DNA from: an uncultured Ruminococcus sp.
Lineage (GTDB): Bacteria > Bacillota > Clostridia > Oscillospirales > Ruminococcaceae
Direction of reading: 5' to 3'
DNA length: 45,756 bases
Assembly: GCA_947345935.1 (NCBI GenBank)
Contig: CAMZZN010000017.1
Location: 1 to 45,756, forward strand
Below are positions 25,122 to 33,799 of this stretch, piece by piece. The position numbers were made by a program, and so were the translations under genes. Under the pieces are notes generated by a model, which worked only from the letters and a program-made list of their open reading frames with translations, was not told the DNA's origin and ran no database searches. Each line of letters starts with the position of its first letter. Within the stretch, counting starts at the first letter, position 1.

Positions 25122-26073
25122 ACTTAAACCGACTATTAAGGATTATATCTGGGGGGGAACAAGGCTAAGAGACGAATTCGGTATGGAAAGCAGCCTTGAA
25201 CGCCTGGCAGAAAGTTGGGAACTGAGTTGCCATAAGGATGGATTGAGCGTTATATCCGGCGGAGAGTACGACGGAATGACCCTTGAGGATTTTCTTGAAA
25301 AGCATCCCGAAGCGATAAGCGTAGATTGTCAGACCTATGAGGGACTTCCGATACTGATAAAGCTCATTGACGCAAGGGATGATCTGTCCGTTCAGGTGCA
25401 TCCGGATAACGAATACGCCCGGAAATACGAGGGTGACAACGGCAAGACCGAAATGTGGTATGTTCTGGACTGCGATGAGGGTGCAGAGCTGATATATGGA
25501 TTTAAGGAGAAAATCTCACAGGAAGAATTTAAAAGGGCAATAGACGAAAATACGCTTCTTGAAAAGGTGAACCGGGTCAAGGTTCATAAGGGCGATGTAT
25601 TTTTCATTGAGCCGGGAACGCTCCATGCAATCGGAAAAGGAATTCTTATTGCCGAAATTCAGCAGAGTTCAAATGTGACATATCGTGTTTACGATTACGG
25701 ACGTGTGGGCGCTGACGGCAAACCGAGAGATCTCCATATAGAAAAAGCTCTTGATGTTACAAGGCTTGATACGCCGTCCGCAAATTACGGTCAGCCTGAA
25801 ATCGTCAGACTGCCGGATGCTGAATGCCGTCCGCTTTGCGGCTGTGACTATTTTTCAACAGCCAGATATGATATTTTTACTCAGTTTTCTATAAGTAATC
25901 CAAGTGTGTTTTCTCATATCCTGGTTATTGACGGAGAAGCTGATATCTACGATCAGATCCCGGAAGGCAGAAGGATCATGCATATAAAAAAAGGCTCAAG
26001 CGTGTTTGTTCCGGCAGGAACTGATGCGATTTATATAAAAGGCAAATGCAGTATAATTTTAACGACAATCTAA
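25108..26073 (+). CDS. manA: Mannose-6-phosphate isomerase, class I
   Basis: This zinc enzyme interconverts mannose 6-phosphate and fructose 6-phosphate. The 321-residue protein has the family start with LKPTIKDYIWGG, the LSVQVHPDNEYA motif and EMWYVLD, both supplying zinc or substrate ligands, and a FIEPGTLHAIGKG segment. A C-terminal beta-rich half follows. The ATG at 25108 with GGAGGAG directly upstream is preferred to the ATG 21 bases earlier, which would lie deeper in the lysozyme gene. A glucokinase gene follows after 13 bases, so the pair probably feeds hexoses into glycolysis. Confidence 0.93.
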   Translation: MTPFELKPTIKDYIWGGTRLRDEFGMESSLERLAESWELSCHKDGLSVISGGEYDGMTLEDFLEKHPEAISVDCQTYEGLPILIKLIDARDDLSVQVHPDNEYARKYEGDNGKTEMWYVLDCDEGAELIYGFKEKISQEEFKRAIDENTLLEKVNRVKVHKGDVFFIEPGTLHAIGKGILIAEIQQSSNVTYRVYDYGRVGADGKPRDLHIEKALDVTRLDTPSANYGQPEIVRLPDAECRPLCGCDYFSTARYDIFTQFSISNPSVFSHILVIDGEADIYDQIPEGRRIMHIKKGSSVFVPAGTDAIYIKGKCSIILTTI

Positions 26074-26086
26074 GGAGGATTTTAAA

Positions 26087-27043
26087 ATGAAATATTATGC
26101 AGGAATTGATCTGGGCGGTACAAATATTGTTGCCGGAGTTGTGGACGAAGAGTATAATATCGTTGCCAAGGCAAGCACAAAGACGAATTGTCCACGTCCT
26201 GACAAGGAGATCGCCGATGATATGGCAAAAATGGTTTTTCAGGCGGTAAAGAATGCCGGTCTTACTATTGACGACATAGAGTGGGTTGGAATAGGAACTC
26301 CAGGAATCGCCAACAGCTCTACGGGAGTTATCGAGAGGGCAAATAATCTCGGATTTGAAAATACGCCTATGGTAAAGTATATCAGCGAATCTATTGACAA
26401 GCCTGTTTTTATTGAGAACGACGCTAATGCAGCAGCTTACGGAGAATATGTTGCAGGAGCTGCAAAGGGCGCTAAGGACGCCGTATGCATCACTCTTGGA
26501 ACAGGAGTCGGCAGTGGTATCATAGTTGACGGCAAAATATATGCGGGATCTAACTTTGCCGGAGCAGAAATTGGTCATACTGTTATTGAGGTTGACGGCG
26601 CACAGTGTTCATGCGGCAGAAAGGGCTGTTTTGAGGCTTATTCCTCGGCAACCGGTCTTATCAGAATGACAAAGGAAGCTATCGCCTTGTTCCCGGACTG
26701 CGAAATGGCTAAAATGGCGGAAGAAAAAGGAAAGGTAACAGCACGCACGTCGTTCGATGCAATGAGAGCTGGAGACAAGAAAGCCAAGGATGTTGTTGAT
26801 AAGTACATAAAATATCTTGCTGCCGGAATTACAAATACTATTAATATATTCCAGCCTGACATACTTTGTATCGGCGGCGGCGTATGCAACGAGGGAGATC
26901 CTCTGCTGCTTCCTGTAAAGGCTCTTGTTGAAAAAGAGGATTTTGCAAGCAATTCTGCAAAGCGTACAGAGATCGTAATTGCTAAGCTGGGCAATGATGC
27001 CGGAATAATCGGCGCTGCATTTCTGGGAAAAGCAAATTCGTAA
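26087..27043 (+). CDS. ROK family glucokinase
   Basis: A 318-residue sugar kinase of the ROK family, most likely glucokinase (ATP + glucose to glucose 6-phosphate). The N-terminal phosphate loop DLGGTNIVAGV is at 8-18, the catalytic Asp is in ENDANAAAYGE (about 105-115), and the ROK zinc motif is C-S-C-G-R-K-G-C-F-E-A-Y near 175-186. Absence of a DNA-binding N-terminus separates it from ROK repressors. AAGGAGG precedes the ATG. A strong terminator follows, closing the lysozyme-manA-kinase unit. Confidence 0.9.
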   Translation: MKYYAGIDLGGTNIVAGVVDEEYNIVAKASTKTNCPRPDKEIADDMAKMVFQAVKNAGLTIDDIEWVGIGTPGIANSSTGVIERANNLGFENTPMVKYISESIDKPVFIENDANAAAYGEYVAGAAKGAKDAVCITLGTGVGSGIIVDGKIYAGSNFAGAEIGHTVIEVDGAQCSCGRKGCFEAYSSATGLIRMTKEAIALFPDCEMAKMAEEKGKVTARTSFDAMRAGDKKAKDVVDKYIKYLAAGITNTINIFQPDILCIGGGVCNEGDPLLLPVKALVEKEDFASNSAKRTEIVIAKLGNDAGIIGAAFLGKANS

Positions 27044-27064
27044 TGAATAAATCAGGTTAAGATT

Positions 27065-27122
27065 ATCAGCTATATGTACAAATTACCATATGGTTTTTGT
27101 GCATATAGCTGATTTTTTATTT
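27065..27122 (+). terminator. Terminator after the glucokinase gene
   Basis: ATCAGCTATATG (27065-27076) and CATATAGCTGAT (27102-27113) form a perfect 12-bp stem, extended inward by ACAAA with TTTTTGT, and followed by TTTTTATTT. Confidence 0.9.
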
Positions 27123-27187
27123 CACAATTGTCAATTAGTCTTATTTCTGACACTATATTCATGAATCGATTCAAAGGAGGGATTTGG

Positions 27188-27697
27188 ATGAATGATTTCT
27201 CCGCAGATGTCCGACTTGCACAGCAAGGCAGCAGCGAGGCGTTTTCAAGGATTTATGCCACTGTATACAAAGATATGTACCACATTGCGTTATACAGTCT
27301 CAGAAGTTCTCACGACGCCGCAGATGCTGTCAGCGATACTGTTCTGGATGCTTTTTGTTCTATAAAAAAATTGAAGGATCCTGATTGTTTCCGGGGCTGG
27401 ATAATGAAAATACTTTCCGCAAAGATTAAACGAATTCAGCGGAATTACTTTGACGTTCCCGGCGAGCTTAAAGACGATACTTCAATAAGTGAATTCGACT
27501 TCGAGTCAGTGGAACTCAGAGAGTCAATAGACCGGCTTAATACAGGATCAAGACTGCTGCTTTCACTCTCTGTTTTAGGGGGATATTCAAGTGAGGAAAT
27601 TTCAAAAATCTGCGATATAAAAGCAAGTACGGTAAGATCAAGACTTTCTGCTATAAAAAAGTCCCTGAGGCTTGAACTTACCCCCGATATCACCTGA
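27188..27697 (+). CDS. RNA polymerase sigma factor, ECF type
   Basis: A 169-residue extracytoplasmic-function sigma factor. Region 2 lies at about 12-75 (EAFSRIYATVYKDMYHIAL and DAADAVSDTVLDAF) and region 4 at about 110-165, with the helix-turn-helix SSEEISKICDIKASTVRSRL. The linker is short and acidic. The ATG at 27188 follows AAAGGAGGGATTTGG; an open upstream extension is not needed. The next gene, starting 13 bases downstream, encodes a membrane protein with a cytoplasmic N-terminus, the arrangement of a sigma factor and its anti-sigma partner. Confidence 0.88.
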   Translation: MNDFSADVRLAQQGSSEAFSRIYATVYKDMYHIALYSLRSSHDAADAVSDTVLDAFCSIKKLKDPDCFRGWIMKILSAKIKRIQRNYFDVPGELKDDTSISEFDFESVELRESIDRLNTGSRLLLSLSVLGGYSSEEISKICDIKASTVRSRLSAIKKSLRLELTPDIT

Positions 27698-27710
27698 AAG
27701 GAGAAAAAAT

Positions 27711-30116
27711 ATGAGCGCAAACGATGAGAAGGTCAGAGAGATGCTTAATAAAGAACCTGTTCCTCAGGAGCTTGAACCTGAGAAGATAAAGATTATGCTG
27801 GACGAAAAAGCTCCGGCGAAAAAGAGAAGAAATATAAAGAAAACTGCTGCCAGAATAACGGCAGGTGCGGCTGCTTGTGCCGTTATCTGCGGAACGTCGG
27901 TGTATTTTGCAGGACAAAAGGATTTATTTAATAAAGGAAAGCTTGAATCAGACAGTGAAAGTCGTAAATCAGCCACATCGTCGGTTGAAGGAAAGAAACC
28001 GCTGCTTGTGAACACTCAGGCTGCTTATATGAGCGGAGCATCCGGTTATGAGGATGTATATAAGCTGTATAAGGATGCTGAAAAGAAGTATTCTGAAAAT
28101 CAGAAAAAAACGTATGATTTTACAGAATCGACAAGAGAAGAAACAGTGGATATTTATGACGACGTTGTCATGAATGAAGCTCCTGCGGATACGGCAGCAA
28201 AGGGAGAATCGAATTTTGACGGTGAAACAGATGGAAACAACGCTGGCAACGGTAATATGGCGCAGCCTACTGTATCTGATGAACAGGTACGTGTCGAGAT
28301 ATCAACGGATGCACCGCAGGAAGAACCCGCAGAGCCTGAATATCAGCCGGATGACGATGAAGAAAGCGACCCGGAGCACTCTGAAACATACAATCAGGAG
28401 GAGGGCGTCCTTGAAGCTGATATCGTAAAAACTGACGGCAAAAATATATACTATTTATATAATAGCGATGAGGGGAGTTTGTCCTATGAGCTGGGATTCA
28501 GCGATTATTACTGCGGTACATCGGCAAAGCTGAATATTGCCGCAATCGAGAATGGAAAGTTCACAGATTCCCGTACAATAGATATCGGAGTTGCCTCTGA
28601 TTATGCTTTCGGAGATGGGTATAAGGATACAAGTATGTATGTCAGCGATATGTATCTTTACAACGATATGCTTCTTGTAGTGGGCACTGTAAGCGGTGAA
28701 AAGGAGGAAGAGATAAAAGCTCCTCTGCTTGACAGGGTGTTCGGCTATGATGAGATTGAAACATACTACAGCAGCAAGAGCACCGTTTTTGTATCCGTTT
28801 ACAGCACCGATGAGGATCACAGGCTTATTGACACGTATTATCAAGAGGGATCATATGACGACGTGAGAATATCTCCGGACGGATATATGTACCTTATATC
28901 GAGCTATATAACGCAGGATCTTGGTAATATTGACGAAGATCAGCTGGACGGATATATCCCGAAGTGCGGTGTGGGCAAAAATACGCTCTTTATTTCGCCG
29001 GAGGATATCCTTATGCCGGAGGAGGAACTTGCAGAGAGTGAAACATTCAGCTGCACCGTTATCGGCAGCCTTGATCTGAATGTTCCGGGAGAGATATCGG
29101 CTGTTGATTCAAAGGCTCTTGCCGGATATACAGGGGAGATATATAGTTCTGCCGGTAATCTTTATACAACTGTCGGCTGGGACGATACAGAGATTACACG
29201 TATTGCGATTGGCGAGGGCAATATCACGCCTGCGGCTAACGGAAACGTTGAGGGCAGGGTAAAGGATCAGTTCTCCATGAGCGAGTATGACGGATATTTC
29301 CGCATTGCAGCTACAAAGGACAGCTATGAGGATACCACAGAGGAATATACATGGTATGACGAGAATAATGTTCCGCACACAGAGAGCTATGCTGTTCATT
29401 CACGAACCAAGCGTGACAATCGTGTTTACGTTCTGGATATGGATATGAATATTGTCGGAAGTCTTGTAGATTTTGGTATCGACGAGGAGATAAAATCAGT
29501 AAATTTCAGTGGAAATACTGCGTATGTCGTAACCTATGAGCAGACAGACCCTCTCTTTGCAATTGATCTCAGTGATCCGGCGAATCCAACTATAATGGAC
29601 GAATTCAAGATTCTGGGTTACAGCACCTATATGCAGCAGTGGCAGGACGGAATGCTTCTTGGTTTTGGTGTATCGGCGGACGAGGACGGCATCGAGCAGG
29701 GAATAAAGCTTACGATGTTTGATAATTCCGATCCGTATAATCTTAACGCTCTGGATACTTATGAGATCAACCGGGGCGAGGACTACGAAGACTGGATAAG
29801 TTCAGTGGCAGTGTGGGAGAGAAAAGCTCTTCTTATTGCTCCTGAGAAGAATCTTATCGGCGTTCCGGTAATGAAAGAATCATGGGACGACAGCGAAGAC
29901 GGTTTTAATTCAGAAAGCAGCTACGTATTTTTCTCGTTTGAGGACGGCAGCTTTGTCTATAAGGGAGAGATCGGCGGCGATATAACCAATTATAATGAAA
30001 ATGATATATTCTACAGATCTGTTTATGCCGGAGATTACGTGTATATTCTCTGCGGAAACAAGTTTGTAGCCGCTGATATTGCAACAATGGAAGTAACTGA
30101 TGAAGTGATCTTCTGA
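27711..30116 (+). CDS. Membrane-anchored beta-propeller protein, possible anti-sigma partner
   Basis: An 801-residue protein. Residues 1-40 are charged and probably cytoplasmic, a membrane segment lies at about 45-66, a long acidic, low-complexity extracytoplasmic linker runs to about 230, and the rest is a beta-propeller domain of the secreted WD40-like type (COG4880), starting EEGVLEADIVKTDGKNIYYL. Such proteins are common in clostridia without a defined function. Its position directly behind an ECF sigma gene suggests the N-terminus could hold the sigma factor and the propeller could be the sensor. No known zinc anti-sigma motif (HxxxCxxC) is present, so this is inference. AAAGGAG precedes the ATG. 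Confidence 0.75.
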   Translation: MSANDEKVREMLNKEPVPQELEPEKIKIMLDEKAPAKKRRNIKKTAARITAGAAACAVICGTSVYFAGQKDLFNKGKLESDSESRKSATSSVEGKKPLLVNTQAAYMSGASGYEDVYKLYKDAEKKYSENQKKTYDFTESTREETVDIYDDVVMNEAPADTAAKGESNFDGETDGNNAGNGNMAQPTVSDEQVRVEISTDAPQEEPAEPEYQPDDDEESDPEHSETYNQEEGVLEADIVKTDGKNIYYLYNSDEGSLSYELGFSDYYCGTSAKLNIAAIENGKFTDSRTIDIGVASDYAFGDGYKDTSMYVSDMYLYNDMLLVVGTVSGEKEEEIKAPLLDRVFGYDEIETYYSSKSTVFVSVYSTDEDHRLIDTYYQEGSYDDVRISPDGYMYLISSYITQDLGNIDEDQLDGYIPKCGVGKNTLFISPEDILMPEEELAESETFSCTVIGSLDLNVPGEISAVDSKALAGYTGEIYSSAGNLYTTVGWDDTEITRIAIGEGNITPAANGNVEGRVKDQFSMSEYDGYFRIAATKDSYEDTTEEYTWYDENNVPHTESYAVHSRTKRDNRVYVLDMDMNIVGSLVDFGIDEEIKSVNFSGNTAYVVTYEQTDPLFAIDLSDPANPTIMDEFKILGYSTYMQQWQDGMLLGFGVSADEDGIEQGIKLTMFDNSDPYNLNALDTYEINRGEDYEDWISSVAVWERKALLIAPEKNLIGVPVMKESWDDSEDGFNSESSYVFFSFEDGSFVYKGEIGGDITNYNENDIFYRSVYAGDYVYILCGNKFVAADIATMEVTDEVIF

Positions 30117-30123
30117 TAATGAA

Positions 30124-30149
30124 AAACGGGCATCGATCGATGCCCGTTT
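30124..30149. terminator. Bidirectional terminator
   Basis: A perfect 26-base palindrome centred at 30136/30137, with arms AAACGGGCATCGA and its complement. It lies between the convergent propeller and ddh genes and can serve both strands. Confidence 0.85.
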
Positions 30150-30169
30150 AGTTATAATATATTTGCCTT

Positions 30170-31159
30170 TTAAAGCATTTGCGCTCTGAGTTCCTCTCCG
30201 CTGAGTCTGGAAAGATATGCCGGAGCAATGTCAAAAGCGGTCATGCAGCCAGTTTTTCCCTCTGACTTCAGTCTTGCAAGAGCCCGTGCATAGCAGATAA
30301 GCACACTGGCAGTAAATTCGGGATTTGACTCCAGCTTGATAGCGTATTCGATCATCTGATGAGTTTTTTCGCCGTCGCCTGTGAGACCGCTTCTCATAAC
30401 AAAACCGCCGTGAGGCATCTTGTTGTGAATAGAATCGAATTCTTCTTCGGTAATGAAATTAACGGTAGTATCATACTGATCAAAATAGTTTTTCATTGTT
30501 TTGATCTCATTCTCGATAGCTGCAAGGTCTGCTCCGTCTTCCGGAACAACAAAGCATTCCCTTGTATGTTTTTCACGTGTTGAAAGTTCAGGCTGACTGC
30601 CGGAGCGTACAGCGTCCATAGCTGATTCTACCGGAACAGTATACTGAATTCCTTTTTTTACTCCTTTTACACGTCTGATAGCGTCTGAATGTCCCTGGCT
30701 TACGCCTTTGCCCCAGAAAGTATAGCTTTTTCCGTTGGGAAGAATTGATTCGGCATAGAGTCGGTTGAGTGAAAACAAACCCGGATCCCAGCCGAGAGAG
30801 ATAAATGCCAGGTGACCAGATTCCTTTGCAGCCTTGTCTACATTGGAGAAATGTTCGGGAATTCTTGCATGAGTATCGAAACTGTCGATAACATTGAAGT
30901 ATCCGGCAAGTTCAGGAGTCTGTTGAGGCAGGTCTGTAGCGCTTCCTCCGCATATTATCATAACGTCTATTTTGTCCTGCATATTTTTTGCATCTTCAAT
31001 GCGGTAAACAGGAGCGTTCTCTGTGACAGTCTTTACTGTTTCGGGGTTACGCCTGGTAAATATGCCGGCAAGCTCCATATCATCGTTTTGTCTTATTGCA
31101 AGTTCAACGCCTCTGCCGAGGTTACCGTATCCTGCGATACCGATTCTTACTTTCTTCAT
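30170..31159 (-). CDS. ddh: Meso-diaminopimelate D-dehydrogenase
   Basis: Ddh makes meso-2,6-diaminopimelate in one step from tetrahydrodipicolinate, ammonia and NADPH, by-passing the acylated branches of lysine synthesis. The 329-residue protein begins with the NADPH-binding GIAGYGNLGRGVE segment, has IFTRR at about 34-38, ICGGSATDLP near 70-79 and the substrate region with DSFDTHA and SLGWDPGLFSLNR. All match the family. It supplies the DAP used by the MurE in this window and also lysine precursors. The ATG at 31159 is preceded by AGGAGG. It is convergent with the propeller gene and transcribed alone. Confidence 0.95.
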   Translation of the reverse strand: MKKVRIGIAGYGNLGRGVELAIRQNDDMELAGIFTRRNPETVKTVTENAPVYRIEDAKNMQDKIDVMIICGGSATDLPQQTPELAGYFNVIDSFDTHARIPEHFSNVDKAAKESGHLAFISLGWDPGLFSLNRLYAESILPNGKSYTFWGKGVSQGHSDAIRRVKGVKKGIQYTVPVESAMDAVRSGSQPELSTREKHTRECFVVPEDGADLAAIENEIKTMKNYFDQYDTTVNFITEEEFDSIHNKMPHGGFVMRSGLTGDGEKTHQMIEYAIKLESNPEFTASVLICYARALARLKSEGKTGCMTAFDIAPAYLSRLSGEELRAQML

Positions 31160-31234
31160 ATTCTTTTCCTCCTGTATTTTATACTACAGCGTGTTCACAT
31201 AAGAATGAATACTCAGTAAACAAGCATTTACTTT

Positions 31235-31263
31235 ATTATATCATATAATCGTGGATTTGTCTA
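31235..31263 (-). promoter_or_regulatory. Promoter of ddh
   Basis: On the - strand, TAGACA (31263-31258) and TATAAT (31240-31235) are 17 bases apart, with a TGA before the -10. It gives a leader of about 70 bases. Confidence 0.65.
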
Positions 31264-31387
31264 CATTATTATATTGATCCGCTTAAAAACTTTATTTTTA
31301 CAGGTGTCTCATCTGCATATGCTTTAGTACCGTACAATTATTTCATATGGACACGCTATAGAAACAAAAATCATTTAATATAACAGA

Positions 31388-32947
31388 TTAATTTGTTATT
31401 CGATACTGACTTGGAGTCATTCCGGTAAAATTATGAAATTGACGCAAAAAATATTTGGTATCATGATATCCGCAATCGTCTGATATTTCTGATATTTTCA
31501 GATCAGTTGTCAGAAGAAGGTACTTTGCTTTATATATACGGCTGGCAATGCAATCATGAATAAAACTTACTCCAAAAAATTTTTTGTATATTACCCGAAG
31601 ATAGCTGGGGCTGAACGAATATTTTTGACATAAATCCTTGGTTAAAAATTCCTTTTGAGGGTTGAGATAAAATTCATTGCGCATCTCAATTAATTGATTA
31701 TAATGATTCACACAGCGCATTGCAAATGCGGCGTCTAATTTCAGATTGATTTTTTCAAGACATTTTTGTTTTATATCCGTATATGAATCTGTTTCATTAA
31801 AAGGTAAAATACAATATAAAAAAGAGCCGATACCATAAAAAGAAAGATATTCTTTGCACTGCGTAATGAAAGATAAAAAATAATCTTCGATTTGTTTAAT
31901 AGATACGTCGTCTGCATACAAAATACATAAAAACGTGTTATCGTTAATTCTGCCACATGTTCCGCTTATAATTGATGTCAATTTTTTCAGTGCCTCTGCA
32001 ATATCAAGAATGGAAGATATTCTATGTTTTTTTCCGATATCGTCAAAATCATCATAAAATAGACAGCATCTTATCATAATAAAAAAACGCTTTTTATTTT
32101 CATTATTAATATATAGAGAGTTATCAAATGTTTTTTTCATTCCGATATCATTATTTAATGCCGTTACGTTGTCTTTCATTTTGCTGATTGGCTGGCATTC
32201 TAAAAGGTAATTAATATCGTGTTTCAAACGAAGAAATTCAAGACCGTTTGAAAATGATTTTATCCAGAATTTGAAGTTGTAATCATAGGAATCAGGATTA
32301 TCATATTTCAGTATCAGATATCCGAAAAGACGATTATCAAATATAAGAGGACTGAAATAGTATGCAGCAGGGGTTTCAGAACTTAGAATAATATCTGTCA
32401 GGCTATTTTTTCTCAGATTGAATACCGATGTATCAAACCATGGCATAATACTGCGGCATGACAAATTATCGCTTAATGTATAAGGATGGTATTCGTACCA
32501 GTTTTCATATAAACAAACGAAAATATTCTGCACATAACGTACAAGATACTGAAATTCTCCCATTACTTGAATTAATTCATCCAATGTGCGGCAGCTTGTG
32601 ATTTTTTGATCCATATTACTGCTAAGACCCCACTGCATATACTGCATATTGGTTCTGGAGTATACCTGCTCCTCTTTAAGATCAGTACCAGAAAAATCGC
32701 ATGGACAACTTAAACCATGTATTAGTCTTCCCTTAGGAGGTTGAAATTCAATGTCGATGTTAAGCTTTAATTTCTTATATAATATTTTTACAGCGTCTCT
32801 GCCAAGTTGTTTTCTATTGAACTGATAGCTTGTAAGCAATGGAGAATGACTTGTCCGATCCATGGAAAGATCAAATCCGATAAAAGAAAATAAATTTGTA
32901 ACATTGATGTTCTTTTCGGTAAACTCGTCCTCAAGTCCGAATGCCAT
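31388..32947 (-). CDS. C-terminal fragment of the frameshifted regulator (GAF/GGDEF-like/AraC)
   Basis: This 519-codon frame begins at an internal Met (MAFGLEDE) that has no ribosome binding site and lies inside the sensor domain, so it is unlikely to be translated alone. It contains the end of the sensor domain (to about residue 100), the GAF-like middle (about 110-260), the GGDEF-like segment (about 265-410) and the AraC DNA-binding domain (about 425-518), the last with complete helices (SPSYLRVIYKKFFGVS and ISEISDDCGYHDTKYFLRQF). Confidence 0.7.
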   Translation of the reverse strand: MAFGLEDEFTEKNINVTNLFSFIGFDLSMDRTSHSPLLTSYQFNRKQLGRDAVKILYKKLKLNIDIEFQPPKGRLIHGLSCPCDFSGTDLKEEQVYSRTNMQYMQWGLSSNMDQKITSCRTLDELIQVMGEFQYLVRYVQNIFVCLYENWYEYHPYTLSDNLSCRSIMPWFDTSVFNLRKNSLTDIILSSETPAAYYFSPLIFDNRLFGYLILKYDNPDSYDYNFKFWIKSFSNGLEFLRLKHDINYLLECQPISKMKDNVTALNNDIGMKKTFDNSLYINNENKKRFFIMIRCCLFYDDFDDIGKKHRISSILDIAEALKKLTSIISGTCGRINDNTFLCILYADDVSIKQIEDYFLSFITQCKEYLSFYGIGSFLYCILPFNETDSYTDIKQKCLEKINLKLDAAFAMRCVNHYNQLIEMRNEFYLNPQKEFLTKDLCQKYSFSPSYLRVIYKKFFGVSFIHDCIASRIYKAKYLLLTTDLKISEISDDCGYHDTKYFLRQFHNFTGMTPSQYRITN

Positions 32948-33579
32948 GTAATCATTTGCACAAACAAGAGCCTGCGGATAAGGACGGCAGCCCTCGATAT
33001 ATTCACTTGCAAGTTTTTTTCCTGATTCTGTCCAAAAATCTCCGTATATAACTTTTTCTCATCAAAAGGAATACCATGCTTTTCAAGTGAATTTTTATAT
33101 CCCTTTACTCTGAGATGAGAAGCCTCTATGGAATCATATCCGGTAAGAATGTCGATATCAGTGAAGCCATGATCTTCTATCAAATGATCAACTGCCTCCT
33201 CCATATCTTTTTCATTACTTGTGTTTATTGATATTGCGTCAGGAAGCTCAAAATTTGGAAGCACAGATCCGGCAATAACAATAGGCGTATGTTTTTTAGA
33301 TAAAAGATCCTGTATTTTATTTTTTAGCTTTTCACATAAAAATGGTTCTGAAAGCATTATAAAACCATCGAATACAGGCAGGTCTATCAATTCATATATG
33401 ATATTTTCAAACGGTAGCTCTTTTTCATTGCAATTTTCATTAATAATATTAGAAATAACGGCAATATCAATATTGTTTTTTTGGGCTTCTTCAATAATTC
33501 CTGAAAGTAATTCACGCAGAGGAATATCACTGACTGAGGCGGCAACCACACCGAAGAGCATTCTTTTTTTAGATCTCAC
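32788..33579 (-). CDS. N-terminal fragment of the frameshifted regulator (LacI-type sensor)
   Basis: A 263-codon frame starting at GTG 33579. Residues 1 to about 175 are a good LacI-type sensor half domain (GVVAASVSDIPLRELLSGI, later HLIEDHGFTDIDILTG). After the frameshift opposite 33053-33057 the remaining 85 or so residues are out of frame and meaningless. The product as read would lack any DNA-binding domain. Confidence 0.7.
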   Translation of the reverse strand: MRSKKRMLFGVVAASVSDIPLRELLSGIIEEAQKNNIDIAVISNIINENCNEKELPFENIIYELIDLPVFDGFIMLSEPFLCEKLKNKIQDLLSKKHTPIVIAGSVLPNFELPDAISINTSNEKDMEEAVDHLIEDHGFTDIDILTGYDSIEASHLRVKGYKNSLEKHGIPFDEKKLYTEIFGQNQEKNLQVNISRAAVLIRRLLFVQMITWHSDLRTSLPKRTSMLQIYFLLSDLIFPWIGQVILHCLQAISSIENNLAETL

Positions 33580-33618
33580 AGCCGTACCCCTTTCTATATT
33601 TCAGAATTCTCTGTACTT

Positions 33619-33647
33619 ATTGTACCGTATATCGAAAGAAAAGTCAA
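33619..33647 (-). promoter_or_regulatory. Promoter of the sensor-regulator gene
   Basis: On the - strand, TTGACT (33647-33642) and TACAAT (33624-33619) are 17 bases apart, about 40 bases upstream of the GTG start. Confidence 0.65.
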
Positions 33648-33681
33648 TATAAAATAAAACGTTTTGTCCACCTAAAAATTC

Positions 33682-33701
33682 GATTGTGGGTTGAAACAAT
33701 C
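33682..33701. promoter_or_regulatory. Candidate operator between regulator and GH98 gene
   Basis: GATTGT (33682-33687) and ACAATC (33696-33701) are inverted repeats with an 8-base spacer. They overlap the -35 of the GH98 promoter and lie about 35 bases from the divergent promoter, a typical site for local control. Confidence 0.4.
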
Positions 33702-33720
33702 TTAGTCACTGTGCTATAAT
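33691..33720 (+). promoter_or_regulatory. Promoter of the GH98 gene
   Basis: TTGAAA (33691-33696) and TATAAT (33715-33720) are separated by 18 bases, with a TGC before the -10. About 75 bases of leader follow. Confidence 0.7.
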
Positions 33721-33799
33721 AATAAAAACAAATTAGTAATGGTGTTGATTTGTGTGAGTATATACAAATTCAAACATCAAAACATCTGGAGGAATGCAT

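Larger units (their letters stand above)
31388..33579 (-). pseudogene. Frameshifted sensor-regulator: LacI-type sensor, GAF-like, GGDEF-like, AraC domains
   Basis: Two overlapping frames encode parts of one regulator. From GTG at 33579 (AAAGGGG upstream), residues 1 to about 175 form a periplasmic-binding-type sensor domain of LacI kind, with no N-terminal DNA-binding domain. In the A run opposite 33053-33057 one A is missing. Adding one A continues the sensor domain as KKVIYGDFW and then ANDYMAFGLEDE in the second frame, giving about 730 residues. The rest holds a GAF-like region, a degenerate GGDEF-like region (around KDNVTALNNDIG) and a C-terminal AraC double helix-turn-helix ending GMTPSQYR. 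It is divergent to the GH98 gene, which it probably regulates. Sequencing error is the main alternative to true decay. Confidence 0.8.

Noticed and set aside
31303..31355. Long imperfect pairing of GTGTC and CATATG after the regulator gene as a terminator
   Set aside because: The arms are interrupted by large loops and no T run follows on the - strand.
33053..33057. Programmed frameshifting in the regulator
   Set aside because: No slippery heptamer with downstream structure was seen, and a second unrelated lesion of the same kind lies in the neighbouring gene; loss or sequence error is simpler.
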